Assembly: GCA_029851945.1 (NCBI GenBank)
Contig: JARKUZ010000014.1
Coordinates: 1 to 33,674 of the forward strand
From: Terrisporobacter sp.
GTDB taxonomy: Bacteria; Bacillota_A; Clostridia; Peptostreptococcales; Peptostreptococcaceae
DNA: 33,674 nt
Reading direction: 5' to 3'
Shown here: piece after piece, positions 17,218 to 25,518 of the stretch
Numbering within the stretch: position 1 is the stretch's first letter
How the letters are laid out: every line of letters starts with the position of its first letter
Program-made: the position numbers and the translations under genes
Notes under the pieces: model-generated
Told to the model about the DNA's origin: nothing
Database searches by the model: none
Seen by the model: only the letters and a program-made list of their open reading frames with translations

Positions 17218-18309
17218 TTGAACAATACAATATTATTAAAAGATAATATAACAAAAGCACAAGATTTAAAAGATATTTTAAACTCAACAGAAGAGGAATC
17301 TAAAAAATTAAGTGGTATACTTGAAAAGTATCCTATGTCAATTACACCTTATTATATGTCATTAATAGACTTTGACGATTCAAATGATCCAATAAAGAAA
17401 ATGTGTATTCCTTCTATTGAAGAATTTGATTTAAATGGGAGTTTCGATACAAGTGGTGAGGCTGATAATACTATAATAACTGGTGTACAACATAAATATA
17501 ATCAAACAGTTATAGTCTTATCTACAAATCGTTGCGCTATGTATTGTAGACATTGTTTTAGAAAACGTCTAGTAGGATTATCAGATGAAGAAATCTCAAG
17601 TCATTTTAATGCGATGATAGAATATGTTAAAGAACATGAAGAAATTAACAATGTATTAATATCAGGAGGAGATTCGTTCTTAAATAGTAATTCTAAAATA
17701 GAAAAGTATTTAAAAAATCTATGTAATATTGAACACCTAGATCTTATAAGATTTGGAACGAGGGTACCTGTAGTTTATCCTGAAAGAATAACGAGAAACG
17801 ATGACTTAAAAAATATTTTAAAAGCTTACTGTAAAAAGAAACAAATATATGTTGTAACACAATTTAATCATCCTAGAGAAGTTACAAAAGAAGCAATAGA
17901 GGCTATTAATTATTTAAGAGAATCTGGTGTAGTAATAAAAAATCAAACAGTATTATTAAAAGGAGTTAATGATGATAGTAATGTGTTAGGAGAGTTACTT
18001 AGAAAGATTACATCTATAGGTATAATACCTTACTATGTGTTTCAATGCAGACCTGTTACAGGAGTAAAAAATCAATTTCAAGTACCTCTTAAAGAAGGTT
18101 ATGATATAGTTGAAAGGGCAAAAAATCTTCAAAATGGACAGGGTAAATGTTTTAAATATTGCTTATCTTCTACAAGTGGGAAAATTGAAATAGTAGGTAA
18201 AACTGATGATGGAAAAATGGTATTTAAGTATCATCAAGCTAAATATGAAAAAGATAGAGGTAGAATATTTATTGAAGATATAGATGATGATCAGACTTGG
18301 ATATACTAG
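17218..18309 (+). CDS. KamA-family radical SAM protein (lysine 2,3-aminomutase-like), substrate uncertain
   Basis: The 363-aa protein has the radical SAM cluster CAMYCRHC (Cys106, Cys110, Cys113), the GGDSF motif that follows it in this family, and RFGTRVPVVYPERIT, typical of KamA relatives. The PLP-binding lysine appears kept as Lys322 in SGKIEIVG. However, the two aspartates that hold lysine in clostridial lysine 2,3-aminomutase (in CDLS and VDAPGGGGK) are replaced: the first motif reads QCRPV with Arg278, the second YCLSSTSGK. So it is probably not a standard lysine mutase. The start is TTG 17218, set by AAAGGGGTGAT; no ATG fits. It is cytoplasmic and monocistronic. Confidence 0.85.
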   Translation: MNNTILLKDNITKAQDLKDILNSTEEESKKLSGILEKYPMSITPYYMSLIDFDDSNDPIKKMCIPSIEEFDLNGSFDTSGEADNTIITGVQHKYNQTVIVLSTNRCAMYCRHCFRKRLVGLSDEEISSHFNAMIEYVKEHEEINNVLISGGDSFLNSNSKIEKYLKNLCNIEHLDLIRFGTRVPVVYPERITRNDDLKNILKAYCKKKQIYVVTQFNHPREVTKEAIEAINYLRESGVVIKNQTVLLKGVNDDSNVLGELLRKITSIGIIPYYVFQCRPVTGVKNQFQVPLKEGYDIVERAKNLQNGQGKCFKYCLSSTSGKIEIVGKTDDGKMVFKYHQAKYEKDRGRIFIEDIDDDQTWIY

Positions 18310-18373
18310 TAGATTAAAATAATAAGGTATTTAATAGTTATTTGATGTATAGATAAAAATATAAAATCCATGG

Positions 18374-18413
18374 AAGTTGCTTGTAATTGATTAATTTGTA
18401 CAAGCAACTTTTT
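18374..18413 (+). terminator. Intrinsic terminator after KamA-like gene
   Basis: AAGTTGCTTGTA (18374-18385) pairs with TACAAGCAACTT (18399-18410), then T residues. It lies between convergent genes; the minus-strand side lacks a T run, so it mainly serves the plus strand. Confidence 0.85.
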
Positions 18414-18452
18414 AATGTAAATAAATAAGTAATCAACTTTAAATTTAGCGTT

Positions 18453-19199
18453 TTAAATTAATGGTATCAAAGAACCTAAATCAAGAAGCTTTTCATCACT
18501 TAAAGATATGATGTTTTTGTTTTTATTTTCTACAAATTTTTTTATTTCATTATAGTTAGGATGCTTAGAAATATCACCGAAGAAAATCAAATCATCCTTA
18601 GATATAAGCCCACTACAGCCACCAATAAAACCATAACTTAAATCAAATAAATCTATATGACCTTTGTCAATTAAAAGGCAGTCGATATCGTGCTTTATTA
18701 CTTCTTTATAAATTCCTTCATCAGACGTAATTATTGAGTTTTCATCTACAATACATATAGAACATTTACAGTAACCTTGTTTAACATTAATTTTTGTAAA
18801 GTTATTTTTATCTAAAAACTCTAATACTTTTTTATCTGTATATTTAAGGTTATGTATTGCGTATTTTCCAAAGATAGCAACATTATATGCAATATTATAA
18901 GGATATTTACTTTTTATAAGAGAATTTCCTTTTATTATATTGAATCCAAGGGGACATAATTTTTTACTATAATAATTATAAACATTAGGAGCGACTATAA
19001 TATTATTATCGTTTATTTTTAGAATCGTAATGTCTGGATGGCAATTTATTGCATCATAAGTTTGTATGCAAGGTGTGCTTTCTATTATATTTATATTTAA
19101 ATCATTTAATTTAGCCTTCATATCTTTAGTGATTCTTTTATCTATTAAAGCTAGCAAAATTTTATATTCAGGAATAAAAGAAGTTCTTACAAAATTCAT
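18453..19199 (-). CDS. DUF6873-like protein (GME / amidinotransferase-like fold)
   Basis: The 248-aa protein resembles the DUF6873 family, thought to share the fold of dimethylarginine dimethylaminohydrolase and agmatine deiminase. Motifs that suggest this are VKQGYCKCSICIVDENSIIT, the LLIDKGHIDL strand, the glycine-rich YGFIGGCSGLI, and DLIFFGDISKHPNY, with a final LDLGSLIPL. It has several cysteines, one of which could be a nucleophile, but I cannot assign it. No signal peptide, so cytoplasmic. AAGGAGAA on the minus strand precedes ATG. It lies in the same orientation as the next small gene, but a terminator between them argues for separate transcription. Confidence 0.65.
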   Translation of the reverse strand: MNFVRTSFIPEYKILLALIDKRITKDMKAKLNDLNINIIESTPCIQTYDAINCHPDITILKINDNNIIVAPNVYNYYSKKLCPLGFNIIKGNSLIKSKYPYNIAYNVAIFGKYAIHNLKYTDKKVLEFLDKNNFTKINVKQGYCKCSICIVDENSIITSDEGIYKEVIKHDIDCLLIDKGHIDLFDLSYGFIGGCSGLISKDDLIFFGDISKHPNYNEIKKFVENKNKNIISLSDEKLLDLGSLIPLI

Positions 19200-19250
19200 A
19201 AATAATTCTCCTTATTAATTGTATTTCTATATATAATAATTTTAATAAAA

Positions 19251-19294
19251 TATAAAAAATCTATCAATATTAATTATTAGTATTGATAGATTTT
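19251..19294 (-). terminator. Intrinsic terminator of the 136-aa gene
   Basis: A 14-bp stem (19256-19269 with 19281-19294) is followed on the minus strand by a T run (the A run at 19255-19260 on the plus strand). It separates the two minus-strand genes. Confidence 0.82.
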
Positions 19295-19303
19295 AAAATA
19301 TGA

Positions 19304-19714
19304 TTATCTATACATTTTATCATCCATTTCTAATATTTTGTCAGAATCAATATTTTTTTCTATTGCTTTTGTAATAGCTTCTTCTATAGTTTTACCAGAG
19401 GCCATCAGTCTAGTTGTATTATAATTAATTTTATCTAAAGTGCCAAAGCAGAATTTGCACCCAGTAGTAAAACATAAAATAGTAGTATGACCATCGTATT
19501 TTTCTTTAGCGATATAATCTGCGACTGCCATAGCATGAATTAAATCCATATTTTCCATGGTTTTCACAAATTTTATACTATTTTTTGGAACTATAGATTT
19601 TTCTTTTTTATTATCTAATTTAATTACAGCTTCAACTTGATTTAAGTTTTTTATAAAAACACCTTTATTTTCTACATATTCATCATTATAAATTATTCTA
19701 TCTCCGAAATTCAT
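19304..19714 (-). CDS. Protein of unknown function with CFTTGCKFCFG motif
   Basis: The 136-aa protein is not a family I recognise. The first 50 residues read as short beta strands (MNFGDRIIYNDEYVENKGVFI, a possible SH3- or Tudor-like barrel). The middle is helical, and residues about 81-91 hold CFTTGCKFCFG, three cysteines that could bind a metal or form a redox pair. The C terminus is a helix with GKTIEEAITKAIEKN. There is no signal or membrane segment. AGGAGGTG on the minus strand is well placed before ATG, and a terminator follows, so this is a real single-gene unit. Confidence 0.68.
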   Translation of the reverse strand: MNFGDRIIYNDEYVENKGVFIKNLNQVEAVIKLDNKKEKSIVPKNSIKFVKTMENMDLIHAMAVADYIAKEKYDGHTTILCFTTGCKFCFGTLDKINYNTTRLMASGKTIEEAITKAIEKNIDSDKILEMDDKMYR

Positions 19715-19792
19715 AAAAACACCTCCTAATAAATGATATATGAAAGAGTTAAATAAAATTCGTAAAGAAATGATAAATTTAAAGGAATAAGT

Positions 19793-19823
19793 AAAAAGCT
19801 ATACGTACAATGTATAGCTTTTT
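19793..19823 (-). terminator. Intrinsic terminator after Asn-rich lipoprotein
   Basis: AAAAAGCTATAC (19793-19804) pairs with GTATAGCTTTTT (19812-19823) over a 7-base loop; in the minus direction it ends in a T run just after the lipoprotein stop. Confidence 0.85.
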
Positions 19824-19837
19824 ATTATAAGAAATAA

Positions 19838-20839
19838 TTATTTAAATTCAATTTGATTATTTTGTAAAGTTGATTTGAAACCATCTAAGAATGATTTATA
19901 TCCTTCTTCTTTATTTTCTCCAAGTGGATTATCATTTTCCAAATCATCATAAATTTTTCTACAATATTCTGATGGAGTAGTGCTAGATGATTGAGCTATA
20001 TATTCTATAGCTGAATTAACACCTGCATCGTATATTTGACTTTTAATAACATCATTTAATTCTAAGTATTCAGGATAAGTTTCATCATCTGTATTATTGT
20101 CCTGTGATGAATTGTTTTGTAAATTATTTTCATTAGAAGAATTATTATCTTCTTTATCTACAACCTCTTGAGTATTATTATTTTCATTAGAGGAATTATT
20201 ATTTTCTTCATCTACAGATTCTTGAGTATTATTATCAATTGATGCAACTAGATTTGAAATAAAAGAATCTGTATAAGCAGATTTATAAATGGTTGCGATT
20301 GTATATTCTTTAATTGCTGTCATTTTTATATCATTATCAAAATCTTCTTCAGATGAAGATGAGTTTGATTTTGATAACTGATCTTTATAATATATATAGA
20401 AATCATTTATGTCATAATGTTTTTTAGTAGCATTTAAAGTAGCTTTATAAAGTCTTGAAGAAACTTCATACATTTCGTTACTTTCTAATCTAGTATTGAT
20501 AGATTGTTTTTTTAAAGCATTATATTTTTCAAAACATCTTCTAACATAGTCTAAATCACTTTCATTAGTACTAGTATAAGAATTTAATAATTTAACTAAT
20601 TCCTCTTTATCATTGATTTCTTTAACTATTGAAGTTAACTCGTCTTGTAAAAACTTATCTGAGTAATTTTCTGTAGAATAAAATGCTTCTTTATATGTTT
20701 TTGCATTATACTCAATACTTCCAATGGAAGCTGTAGTATCTTCCGTCATATAAAACTTATCTTTATCCTTTTTACATCCAACTAAAAAAGTTAGAGGTAA
20801 AGTTAAAGCAATTATAAAACTAACTATTTTTTTATTCAT
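19838..20839 (-). CDS. Lipoprotein with Asn/Ser-rich repeat linker
   Basis: The 333-aa protein has a lipoprotein signal with lipobox FLVGC (Cys22), so it is exported and anchored on the outer face of the membrane. Residues about 40-200 are helical and charged. A low-complexity Asn, Ser, Glu and Gln linker follows, containing two copies of an 18-residue unit starting NNTQE (bases 20126-20233). The last 80 residues form another helical region with SSSTTPSEYCRKIYDDLEN. I do not recognise a domain. AAAGGGGAC on the minus strand precedes ATG. It is monocistronic and divergent from the heme operon, separated by a 389-base regulatory region. Confidence 0.75.
   Translation of the reverse strand: MNKKIVSFIIALTLPLTFLVGCKKDKDKFYMTEDTTASIGSIEYNAKTYKEAFYSTENYSDKFLQDELTSIVKEINDKEELVKLLNSYTSTNESDLDYVRRCFEKYNALKKQSINTRLESNEMYEVSSRLYKATLNATKKHYDINDFYIYYKDQLSKSNSSSSEEDFDNDIKMTAIKEYTIATIYKSAYTDSFISNLVASIDNNTQESVDEENNNSSNENNNTQEVVDKEDNNSSNENNLQNNSSQDNNTDDETYPEYLELNDVIKSQIYDAGVNSAIEYIAQSSSTTPSEYCRKIYDDLENDNPLGENKEEGYKSFLDGFKSTLQNNQIEFK
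20126..20233 (-). repeat. Two tandem 54-base coding repeats
   Basis: Two consecutive 54-base units (20180-20233 and 20126-20179) encode NNTQESVDEENNNSSNEN and NNTQEVVDKEDNNSSNEN. They lie in the flexible linker of the lipoprotein and are likely prone to copy-number change. Confidence 0.8.
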
Positions 20840-21130
20840 TTTTGTCCCCTTTACTTAACAAATAATTTAATAATAAATTTGTGAATTTATTACAAAGGGT
20901 ATTCTATCATATTTTGACATTTTATAACACTATTTGGTAAATAAAAAAATGAAACTTTCAAATAAAATTATTCAGCTAGAAAATAAAATAGTTATTTCAA
21001 TAATATATACTCATTGACAAAGTAACTATAAAAATAATTATTATAAAGATTATAGGCTATCGATAACTAAAAATATTAATAATGAATCTAAATATTTTTA
21101 TAAAAAATACAATTTTAATTATTTCAGAAA
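20840..21130. other. Intergenic region without a visible gene
   Basis: This AT-rich stretch lies between the divergent lipoprotein gene and the Fur-regulated operon. I see no ORF with a ribosome binding site. TTGACA at 21013-21018 is a possible isolated -35 element, but no good -10 follows at the right distance. Confidence 0.5.
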
Positions 21131-21132
21131 AA

Positions 21133-21177
21133 TGATAATTATTTTTTATTGACAATGATTATCAATAATGATAATAT
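21133..21177 (+). promoter_or_regulatory. Fur-controlled promoter of the heme uptake operon
   Basis: TTGACA (21149-21154) and TAATAT (21172-21177) are 17 bases apart. The 15-mer at 21150-21164, TGACAATGATTATCA, matches the Fur 7-1-7 consensus TGATAATNATTATCA at all but one defined position and overlaps the -35. A second, weaker match, TGATAATTATTTTTT, lies at 21133-21147, and further GATAAT hexamers extend to 21175. Iron-loaded Fur bound here would block RNA polymerase, so the operon should be induced by iron starvation. Confidence 0.85.
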
Positions 21178-21228
21178 TGGATTAAAGTTGACGCAAGATG
21201 TTATAGTAAAAAGAAAGTAGGGAATTAA

Positions 21229-21834
21229 ATGAAAAAAATCAAAAATATATTATTTGTAGCCATGTTCTCATTGATAATAGGACTTCAGACAATAGGTAGT
21301 TTTGCAGCAGAACTTAGTGAATTGGAAAGTGGAATATATGATATAAAAAATGAGGTTTATCATGAAAGTGAATTGGGCATGCAAATGTCTAGAACTTACC
21401 TAGATGAAAATATGGTTTTGGAAAAGAATGAAGGTAAATGGTATTATACTGTAAAATTTAATGGAACTAATTACATGGAAAATTACAGAATACTTTTGGA
21501 TGGAAAATTAGTTAAAACAGAAGTAGTAAGTGAAAATGATGAAGAACATTCTATAGAATTAAAATTTGAAACAAAATCTATAATTCCTAATATAAAAGTA
21601 CAAATATACGTTGATCCAATGGGGAGAGATGTAGAGTTTGAAATAAATCCACAAGAAAATACTTTAACTTTAGTTAGAGCTATTGAGGAACCTGATAAAG
21701 AAGTTGTTGAAAAAACATCAACTAAAGAAAATGAAAAATCATCTAAAACTTTGAATAGCACTATTTTCATAGTAATAGGAGTAGCAGTAATATTAGTAAT
21801 TGCAGGATTAGTATTTAAAAAATCTAGAAAGTAA
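21229..21834 (+). CDS. NEAT-domain heme-binding surface protein
   Basis: The 201-aa protein has a signal peptide (cleavage likely after SFA, near residue 26), one NEAT domain over about residues 35-145, a charged linker, and a C-terminal hydrophobic helix (about 178-196) ending KKSRK. NEAT features are GIYDIKNEVYHE, the short helix with SRTYLDE, the YYTVKFNG strand and the VQIYVDPMGRDVEF hairpin. The usual YxxxY heme motif is absent; Met131 occupies that region. NEAT domains take heme from hemoproteins and hand it on. The tail looks like a sorting signal without LPXTG, so it may be membrane-anchored. First gene of the operon, with a modest AGTAGGGA site. Confidence 0.83.
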   Translation: MKKIKNILFVAMFSLIIGLQTIGSFAAELSELESGIYDIKNEVYHESELGMQMSRTYLDENMVLEKNEGKWYYTVKFNGTNYMENYRILLDGKLVKTEVVSENDEEHSIELKFETKSIIPNIKVQIYVDPMGRDVEFEINPQENTLTLVRAIEEPDKEVVEKTSTKENEKSSKTLNSTIFIVIGVAVILVIAGLVFKKSRK

Positions 21835-21848
21835 TTATAAAAATAGTT

Positions 21849-22397
21849 ATGAGAAATAAAATATCAAGACTATTAATTTTAATGGGCCTATTAGTATTAA
21901 TAGGCTCTTTATTTCTAATATTACACTTCAAATCTGTTGAGAATAAAGCATTAACATCTTTTGAAGAAAAGATTGAAAAAAATGAAGTTATAGCAAATGT
22001 TGCTAAAGGTGATGAAATAGGAATTATTGAAATAAAGTCAATAAATCTTAAAAATGTATTTGTGGAATCTATAGAAGATAAATATCTAAGATATTATATA
22101 TGCCATTTTGAGAATAGTGCTATGCCCGGTGAAGAAGGTAACTTTGCTTTAGCAGGACACAGTAGCACTTATTTTGCAAACCAAGTTTTCAATGAACTAC
22201 ATAAAGTAGAGATTGGAGATGAAATAAAAATAAAAACTATAAATGATGAATTTATTTATACTATTACAGAAACTTCAGTAATTGAGCCAGAAGATACATA
22301 TGTGTTAGATCAAGATATGAGTAAAAAAGAAATAACTATAATTACATGTACTAACAGTGGAAAACAAAGATTTTTAGTAAAAGGTGAAATTAAGTAA
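21849..22397 (+). CDS. Sortase (class D-like or unassigned class)
   Basis: The 182-aa protein is a sortase transpeptidase with one N-terminal membrane anchor (about residues 7-26) and an extracellular beta-barrel domain. The catalytic triad is visible: His104 in LAGHSS, Cys167 in ITIITCTNSG and Arg174 in KQRFLVKGE. The compact length and the AMPGEEGNFALAGH block look more like class D than the larger class B enzymes usually tied to heme loci; class is uncertain. It lies 14 bases after the NEAT gene with no clear ribosome binding site, so translation may be coupled. Its substrate is presumably the NEAT protein or one encoded elsewhere. Confidence 0.86.
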   Translation: MRNKISRLLILMGLLVLIGSLFLILHFKSVENKALTSFEEKIEKNEVIANVAKGDEIGIIEIKSINLKNVFVESIEDKYLRYYICHFENSAMPGEEGNFALAGHSSTYFANQVFNELHKVEIGDEIKIKTINDEFIYTITETSVIEPEDTYVLDQDMSKKEITIITCTNSGKQRFLVKGEIK

Positions 22398-22475
22398 AGG
22401 TATATGTAAGGGGAAATTATTAGAGATTAGTTAGAAGTAATAATATAGCCCAAATATAAGGAAAGGAATAAGAAA

Positions 22476-23345
22476 ATGAGCATTAAGAAGAAAATTATTG
22501 CCATGCTTGGAATTGCTACAATAAGTCTTATGGTAGGGTGTTCAAGCAATAAAGTTGAAAATAAAACTAATGATACAAAAGGTGATGTTTTAGTTGCAAC
22601 ATCAGTTGCTGTAACAGAAATATTAGATGAGTTAGGAGTTAAAGTAAGTGGTGTTCCAACTACTTCTTATGATCTACCAGAAAGTACAAAGGGAGCAGTT
22701 GAAGTAGGTAATCCAATGAATCCAGATTTAGAAATTATAAAATCATTAAACCCAACCTGTGTAGTTTCTGTAGATACTTTAGGATCAGACTTTAAAAAGA
22801 AATTTACCGAAAATAATATACCAAGTGAATTTGTAAACTTAAGTACTATAGAAGGTTTAAAAGAAACAATATTAACTTTAGGAGAAAAGTTTGATAAAGT
22901 TGAAAAAGCAAATGAAATTGTCACTGAATTAGAAACTAAAATTGAAGATGTTAACTCAAATAGTAAAGGTGATTCTGAAGATGTTTTAGTATTATTTGGA
23001 GCGCCTGGTTCAGTAATAGTTGCTACAGAAAACTCTTATGTAGGCAATTTAGTTAAAATTGCTGGTGGGAAAAATATATTCCAAGGTCAATCTTCTTCAT
23101 TTATGCAAGTTAATATGGAAGAAATAATAAAAAATAATCCTAAGAAAATACTTATAATGACTCATGCAATTCCTGAAGAAGCTAAGAAAACTGTAGAAGA
23201 TGAATTTAAGAAAGAAACTTGGCAAAAACTTGATGCAATAAAAAATAATGAAGTTTATTTCTTAGACAATGGACTTTTTGGAATGAGTGCAAACTTACAA
23301 GTTACAGATGCTCTTGATAAGTTAGGAGCAATATTATATGAGTAG
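22476..23345 (+). CDS. isdE: Heme ABC transporter substrate-binding lipoprotein (IsdE-like)
   Basis: The 289-aa protein has a lipobox LMVGC (Cys22) and a class III binding-protein fold: two lobes joined by a long helix. It aligns by eye with staphylococcal IsdE. Met81 in GNPMNPD and His230 in LIMTHAIPEE sit where IsdE Met78 and His229 ligate heme iron, and the ending LFGMSANLQVTDALDKL is also typical. It therefore probably receives heme, outside the membrane, from the NEAT protein and passes it to the permease. AAGGAAAGGAA precedes ATG 22476. Its last 8 bases overlap the permease gene. Confidence 0.88.
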   Translation: MSIKKKIIAMLGIATISLMVGCSSNKVENKTNDTKGDVLVATSVAVTEILDELGVKVSGVPTTSYDLPESTKGAVEVGNPMNPDLEIIKSLNPTCVVSVDTLGSDFKKKFTENNIPSEFVNLSTIEGLKETILTLGEKFDKVEKANEIVTELETKIEDVNSNSKGDSEDVLVLFGAPGSVIVATENSYVGNLVKIAGGKNIFQGQSSSFMQVNMEEIIKNNPKKILIMTHAIPEEAKKTVEDEFKKETWQKLDAIKNNEVYFLDNGLFGMSANLQVTDALDKLGAILYE

Positions 23346-24348
23346 ATCCTTAGATACAAATAAAGAAGAAAGAAAAAAAGCACTTTATATTTTGGGAGCA
23401 TTGATATTATTATTTTTTACTGCTATTACTGCTATGAAGTTAGGTAGTTTAGAAGTGACTTACGGTGAATTACTAAAGGGAGTATTTAATAACTTTAGTG
23501 ATGATAATTTATCAATTATAAAAGAGTTAAGATTTCCAAGAATTATAATAGCAATATTAGTTGGTGGAAATTTAGCAGTATGTGGAGTGTTATTACAAGT
23601 TGTGGTAAAAAATCCTTTAGCAGATCCTGGAATTACAGGTATATCTGCTGGAGCATCTTTGGTAGCAGTTCTAGTTATGGTATTATTCCCTAGTTTGACA
23701 GGAATAAAACCTTTATTAGCATTTGGCGGCGGATTAGTATCAGCATTATTAGTATTTTTAATTGCTTATGATAATGGATTTTCTCCTCTTAGAATTATTT
23801 TAGCAGGTGTTGCAATAAACGCGATGCTAACTTCTATGTCTTCAATACTTACAATGTTTAATCAAACTGGTGTATCTCCTGTTACAAACTGGTTAAATGG
23901 AAGTTTAGTTACTGTAACTTGGTCAGATGTAAGATTATTAGCTATTTATTCGGTAATAGGTGTATCAATATCTCTTACTTTAAGTTTAACTTGTAATTTA
24001 ATGAACTTAGGAGATAAGACAGCTAAAAGCTTAGGAGTAGACGTAGACAAGCAAAGATTATTAATCTCATCTGTGGCTGTATTTTTAGCAAGTATTTCTA
24101 CAGGAGTAGCAGGCATTATTTCTTTTGTTGGATTAATAGTTCCGCATATATCAAGATTTATAATAGGTTCGGATTATAAATATTTGATACCATTTAGTTG
24201 GATTATGGGAAGTATATTATTACTAATAGCAGATACTATGGGAAGGAACATAATGAGAGCATATGATATACCAGTAGGACTTGTTATGTCAGTGATAGGT
24301 GGGCCGTTCTTTATATTCTTATTAAGAAGGAGTATGAAAAAATGTTAA
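23338..24348 (+). CDS. isdF: Heme/iron ABC transporter permease (FecCD family, IsdF-like)
   Basis: The 336-aa protein is a FecCD-type permease with about nine to ten membrane helices. Family signatures include ELRFPRIIIAILVGGNLAVCGVLLQ, NPLADPGITGISAGASL, and the loop that contacts the ATPase around GVAGIISFVGLIVPHISRF. It forms the membrane channel for the substrate delivered by the binding protein upstream; that neighbour suggests heme rather than a siderophore. ATG 23338 overlaps the end of the binding-protein gene by 8 bases, and its own end overlaps the ATPase gene by 7, so the three are translationally coupled. Confidence 0.93.
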   Translation: MSRSLDTNKEERKKALYILGALILLFFTAITAMKLGSLEVTYGELLKGVFNNFSDDNLSIIKELRFPRIIIAILVGGNLAVCGVLLQVVVKNPLADPGITGISAGASLVAVLVMVLFPSLTGIKPLLAFGGGLVSALLVFLIAYDNGFSPLRIILAGVAINAMLTSMSSILTMFNQTGVSPVTNWLNGSLVTVTWSDVRLLAIYSVIGVSISLTLSLTCNLMNLGDKTAKSLGVDVDKQRLLISSVAVFLASISTGVAGIISFVGLIVPHISRFIIGSDYKYLIPFSWIMGSILLLIADTMGRNIMRAYDIPVGLVMSVIGGPFFIFLLRRSMKKC

Positions 24349-25118
24349 GATGTGAAAATATACATTTTAGTTATGATAAAAATAAAAAATTTATTGAAAA
24401 TTTGAATATAGATATTCCAAAAAGTGAAATAACTACAATACTTGGCCCTAATGGAAGTGGGAAATCTACATTACTTAGTATGCTAGCATGTTTTAATAAA
24501 CCATTGGAAGGTAATGTATTTATAGAAAACACAAACTTAAGCACTTTAAAATTTAAAGAAATAGCTAAAAGGATTGCAACAGTCCATCAACATAATGAAT
24601 CTCCAGAAGATATAACTGTTGAGAAATTAGTTAGTTTTGGTAGAGTACCATATAACAAATGTCGTGATATAGATAAAAAGACTAATGAAGAAATAATAAA
24701 TTGGGCAATAGAATCTACCAGTTTAGAAGATATAAGAGACGAAAAAGTTATGAGCTTATCTGGAGGGCAAAGGCAAAGAGCATTTATTGCTATGGCTTTA
24801 GCTCAAAAGACTAAAGTATTATTATTAGATGAGCCTACAACATATCTAGATATGTATCATCAAATTGAGGTATTAGAGCTTGTGAAAAAGTTAAATGAGG
24901 AATTTGGCATAACAATTGTAATGGTGCTTCATGATATTAATCAAGCCATAAAATATAGTCATAATATCATTGTTATGAAGGATGGAAGCATAATAGAAAG
25001 TGGAAAACCTGAAAAAGTAATAAATGAAAAAACGATAAAAGATGTTTATAATGTTCTGGGAATAATTTGCAATATAAATAAAAATGAAATGTATTTTGTA
25101 CCAACAAAAGCTTGTTAG
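24342..25118 (+). CDS. Heme/iron ABC transporter ATP-binding protein (FecE/HmuV-like)
   Basis: The 258-aa protein is a complete ABC ATPase: Walker A GPNGSGKST (residues 35-43), Q-loop HQHNES region, signature LSGGQRQRA, Walker B LLLDEPTTYLD and the switch histidine in VLHDINQA. The TTYLDMYHQIEVLEL stretch is typical of ATPases that serve iron-siderophore and heme importers. It energises the permease encoded just upstream. AGAAGGAG is 9 bases before ATG 24342. The next gene begins 10 bases after the stop. Staphylococcal Isd uses a distant ATPase; here it is encoded together, as in hmu-type loci. Confidence 0.93.
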   Translation: MLRCENIHFSYDKNKKFIENLNIDIPKSEITTILGPNGSGKSTLLSMLACFNKPLEGNVFIENTNLSTLKFKEIAKRIATVHQHNESPEDITVEKLVSFGRVPYNKCRDIDKKTNEEIINWAIESTSLEDIRDEKVMSLSGGQRQRAFIAMALAQKTKVLLLDEPTTYLDMYHQIEVLELVKKLNEEFGITIVMVLHDINQAIKYSHNIIVMKDGSIIESGKPEKVINEKTIKDVYNVLGIICNINKNEMYFVPTKAC

Positions 25119-25128
25119 GAGGTATTTA

Positions 25129-25518
25129 ATGAATATAATAAAGAAAAGTTTATATTTAATAGTAGGAATTATAGCTTTGATACTTGGAATTATAGGTATA
25201 TTTTTGCCATTACTTCCTACAACACCGCTACTTCTTTTAACTTCATATTGTTTATTAAAAAGTAGTGATAAATTAAACGAAAGATTTATGAAGACAAAAA
25301 TTTATTATAAATACGTGAAATCATTTAAAGAAAAGGGTGGAATGACTTTAAAAGCTAAATTAACATTAACAATACCAGTATCATTACTTTTATTATTTAT
25401 GTTTATAACTATTAATAATACTACAATGAGAATGATAATCGTTATTATGTGGTTAATGAAAGTAATTGTATTTACTAAAATGAAAACAATAAAACCGGAG
25501 GCAGCAAAAAATGTTTAA
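25129..25518 (+). CDS. DUF454 (YbaN-like) inner membrane protein
   Basis: The 129-aa protein matches the DUF454 family: an N-terminal hydrophobic hairpin with LGIIGIFLPLLPTTPLLLLTSYCLLKSS, a short amphipathic region (NERFMKTKIYYKYVKSFKEKGGM), and two further membrane helices. Function is not known, though members recur in heme and iron gene clusters. I start at ATG 25129, behind TTAGGAGGT, rather than 15 codons upstream within the ATPase gene. Its end overlaps the next ABC gene by 8 bases. As I recall the streptococcal sia operon, it also ends with a small membrane protein and two half-transporters; this may be the counterpart. Confidence 0.85.
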   Translation: MNIIKKSLYLIVGIIALILGIIGIFLPLLPTTPLLLLTSYCLLKSSDKLNERFMKTKIYYKYVKSFKEKGGMTLKAKLTLTIPVSLLLLFMFITINNTTMRMIIVIMWLMKVIVFTKMKTIKPEAAKNV

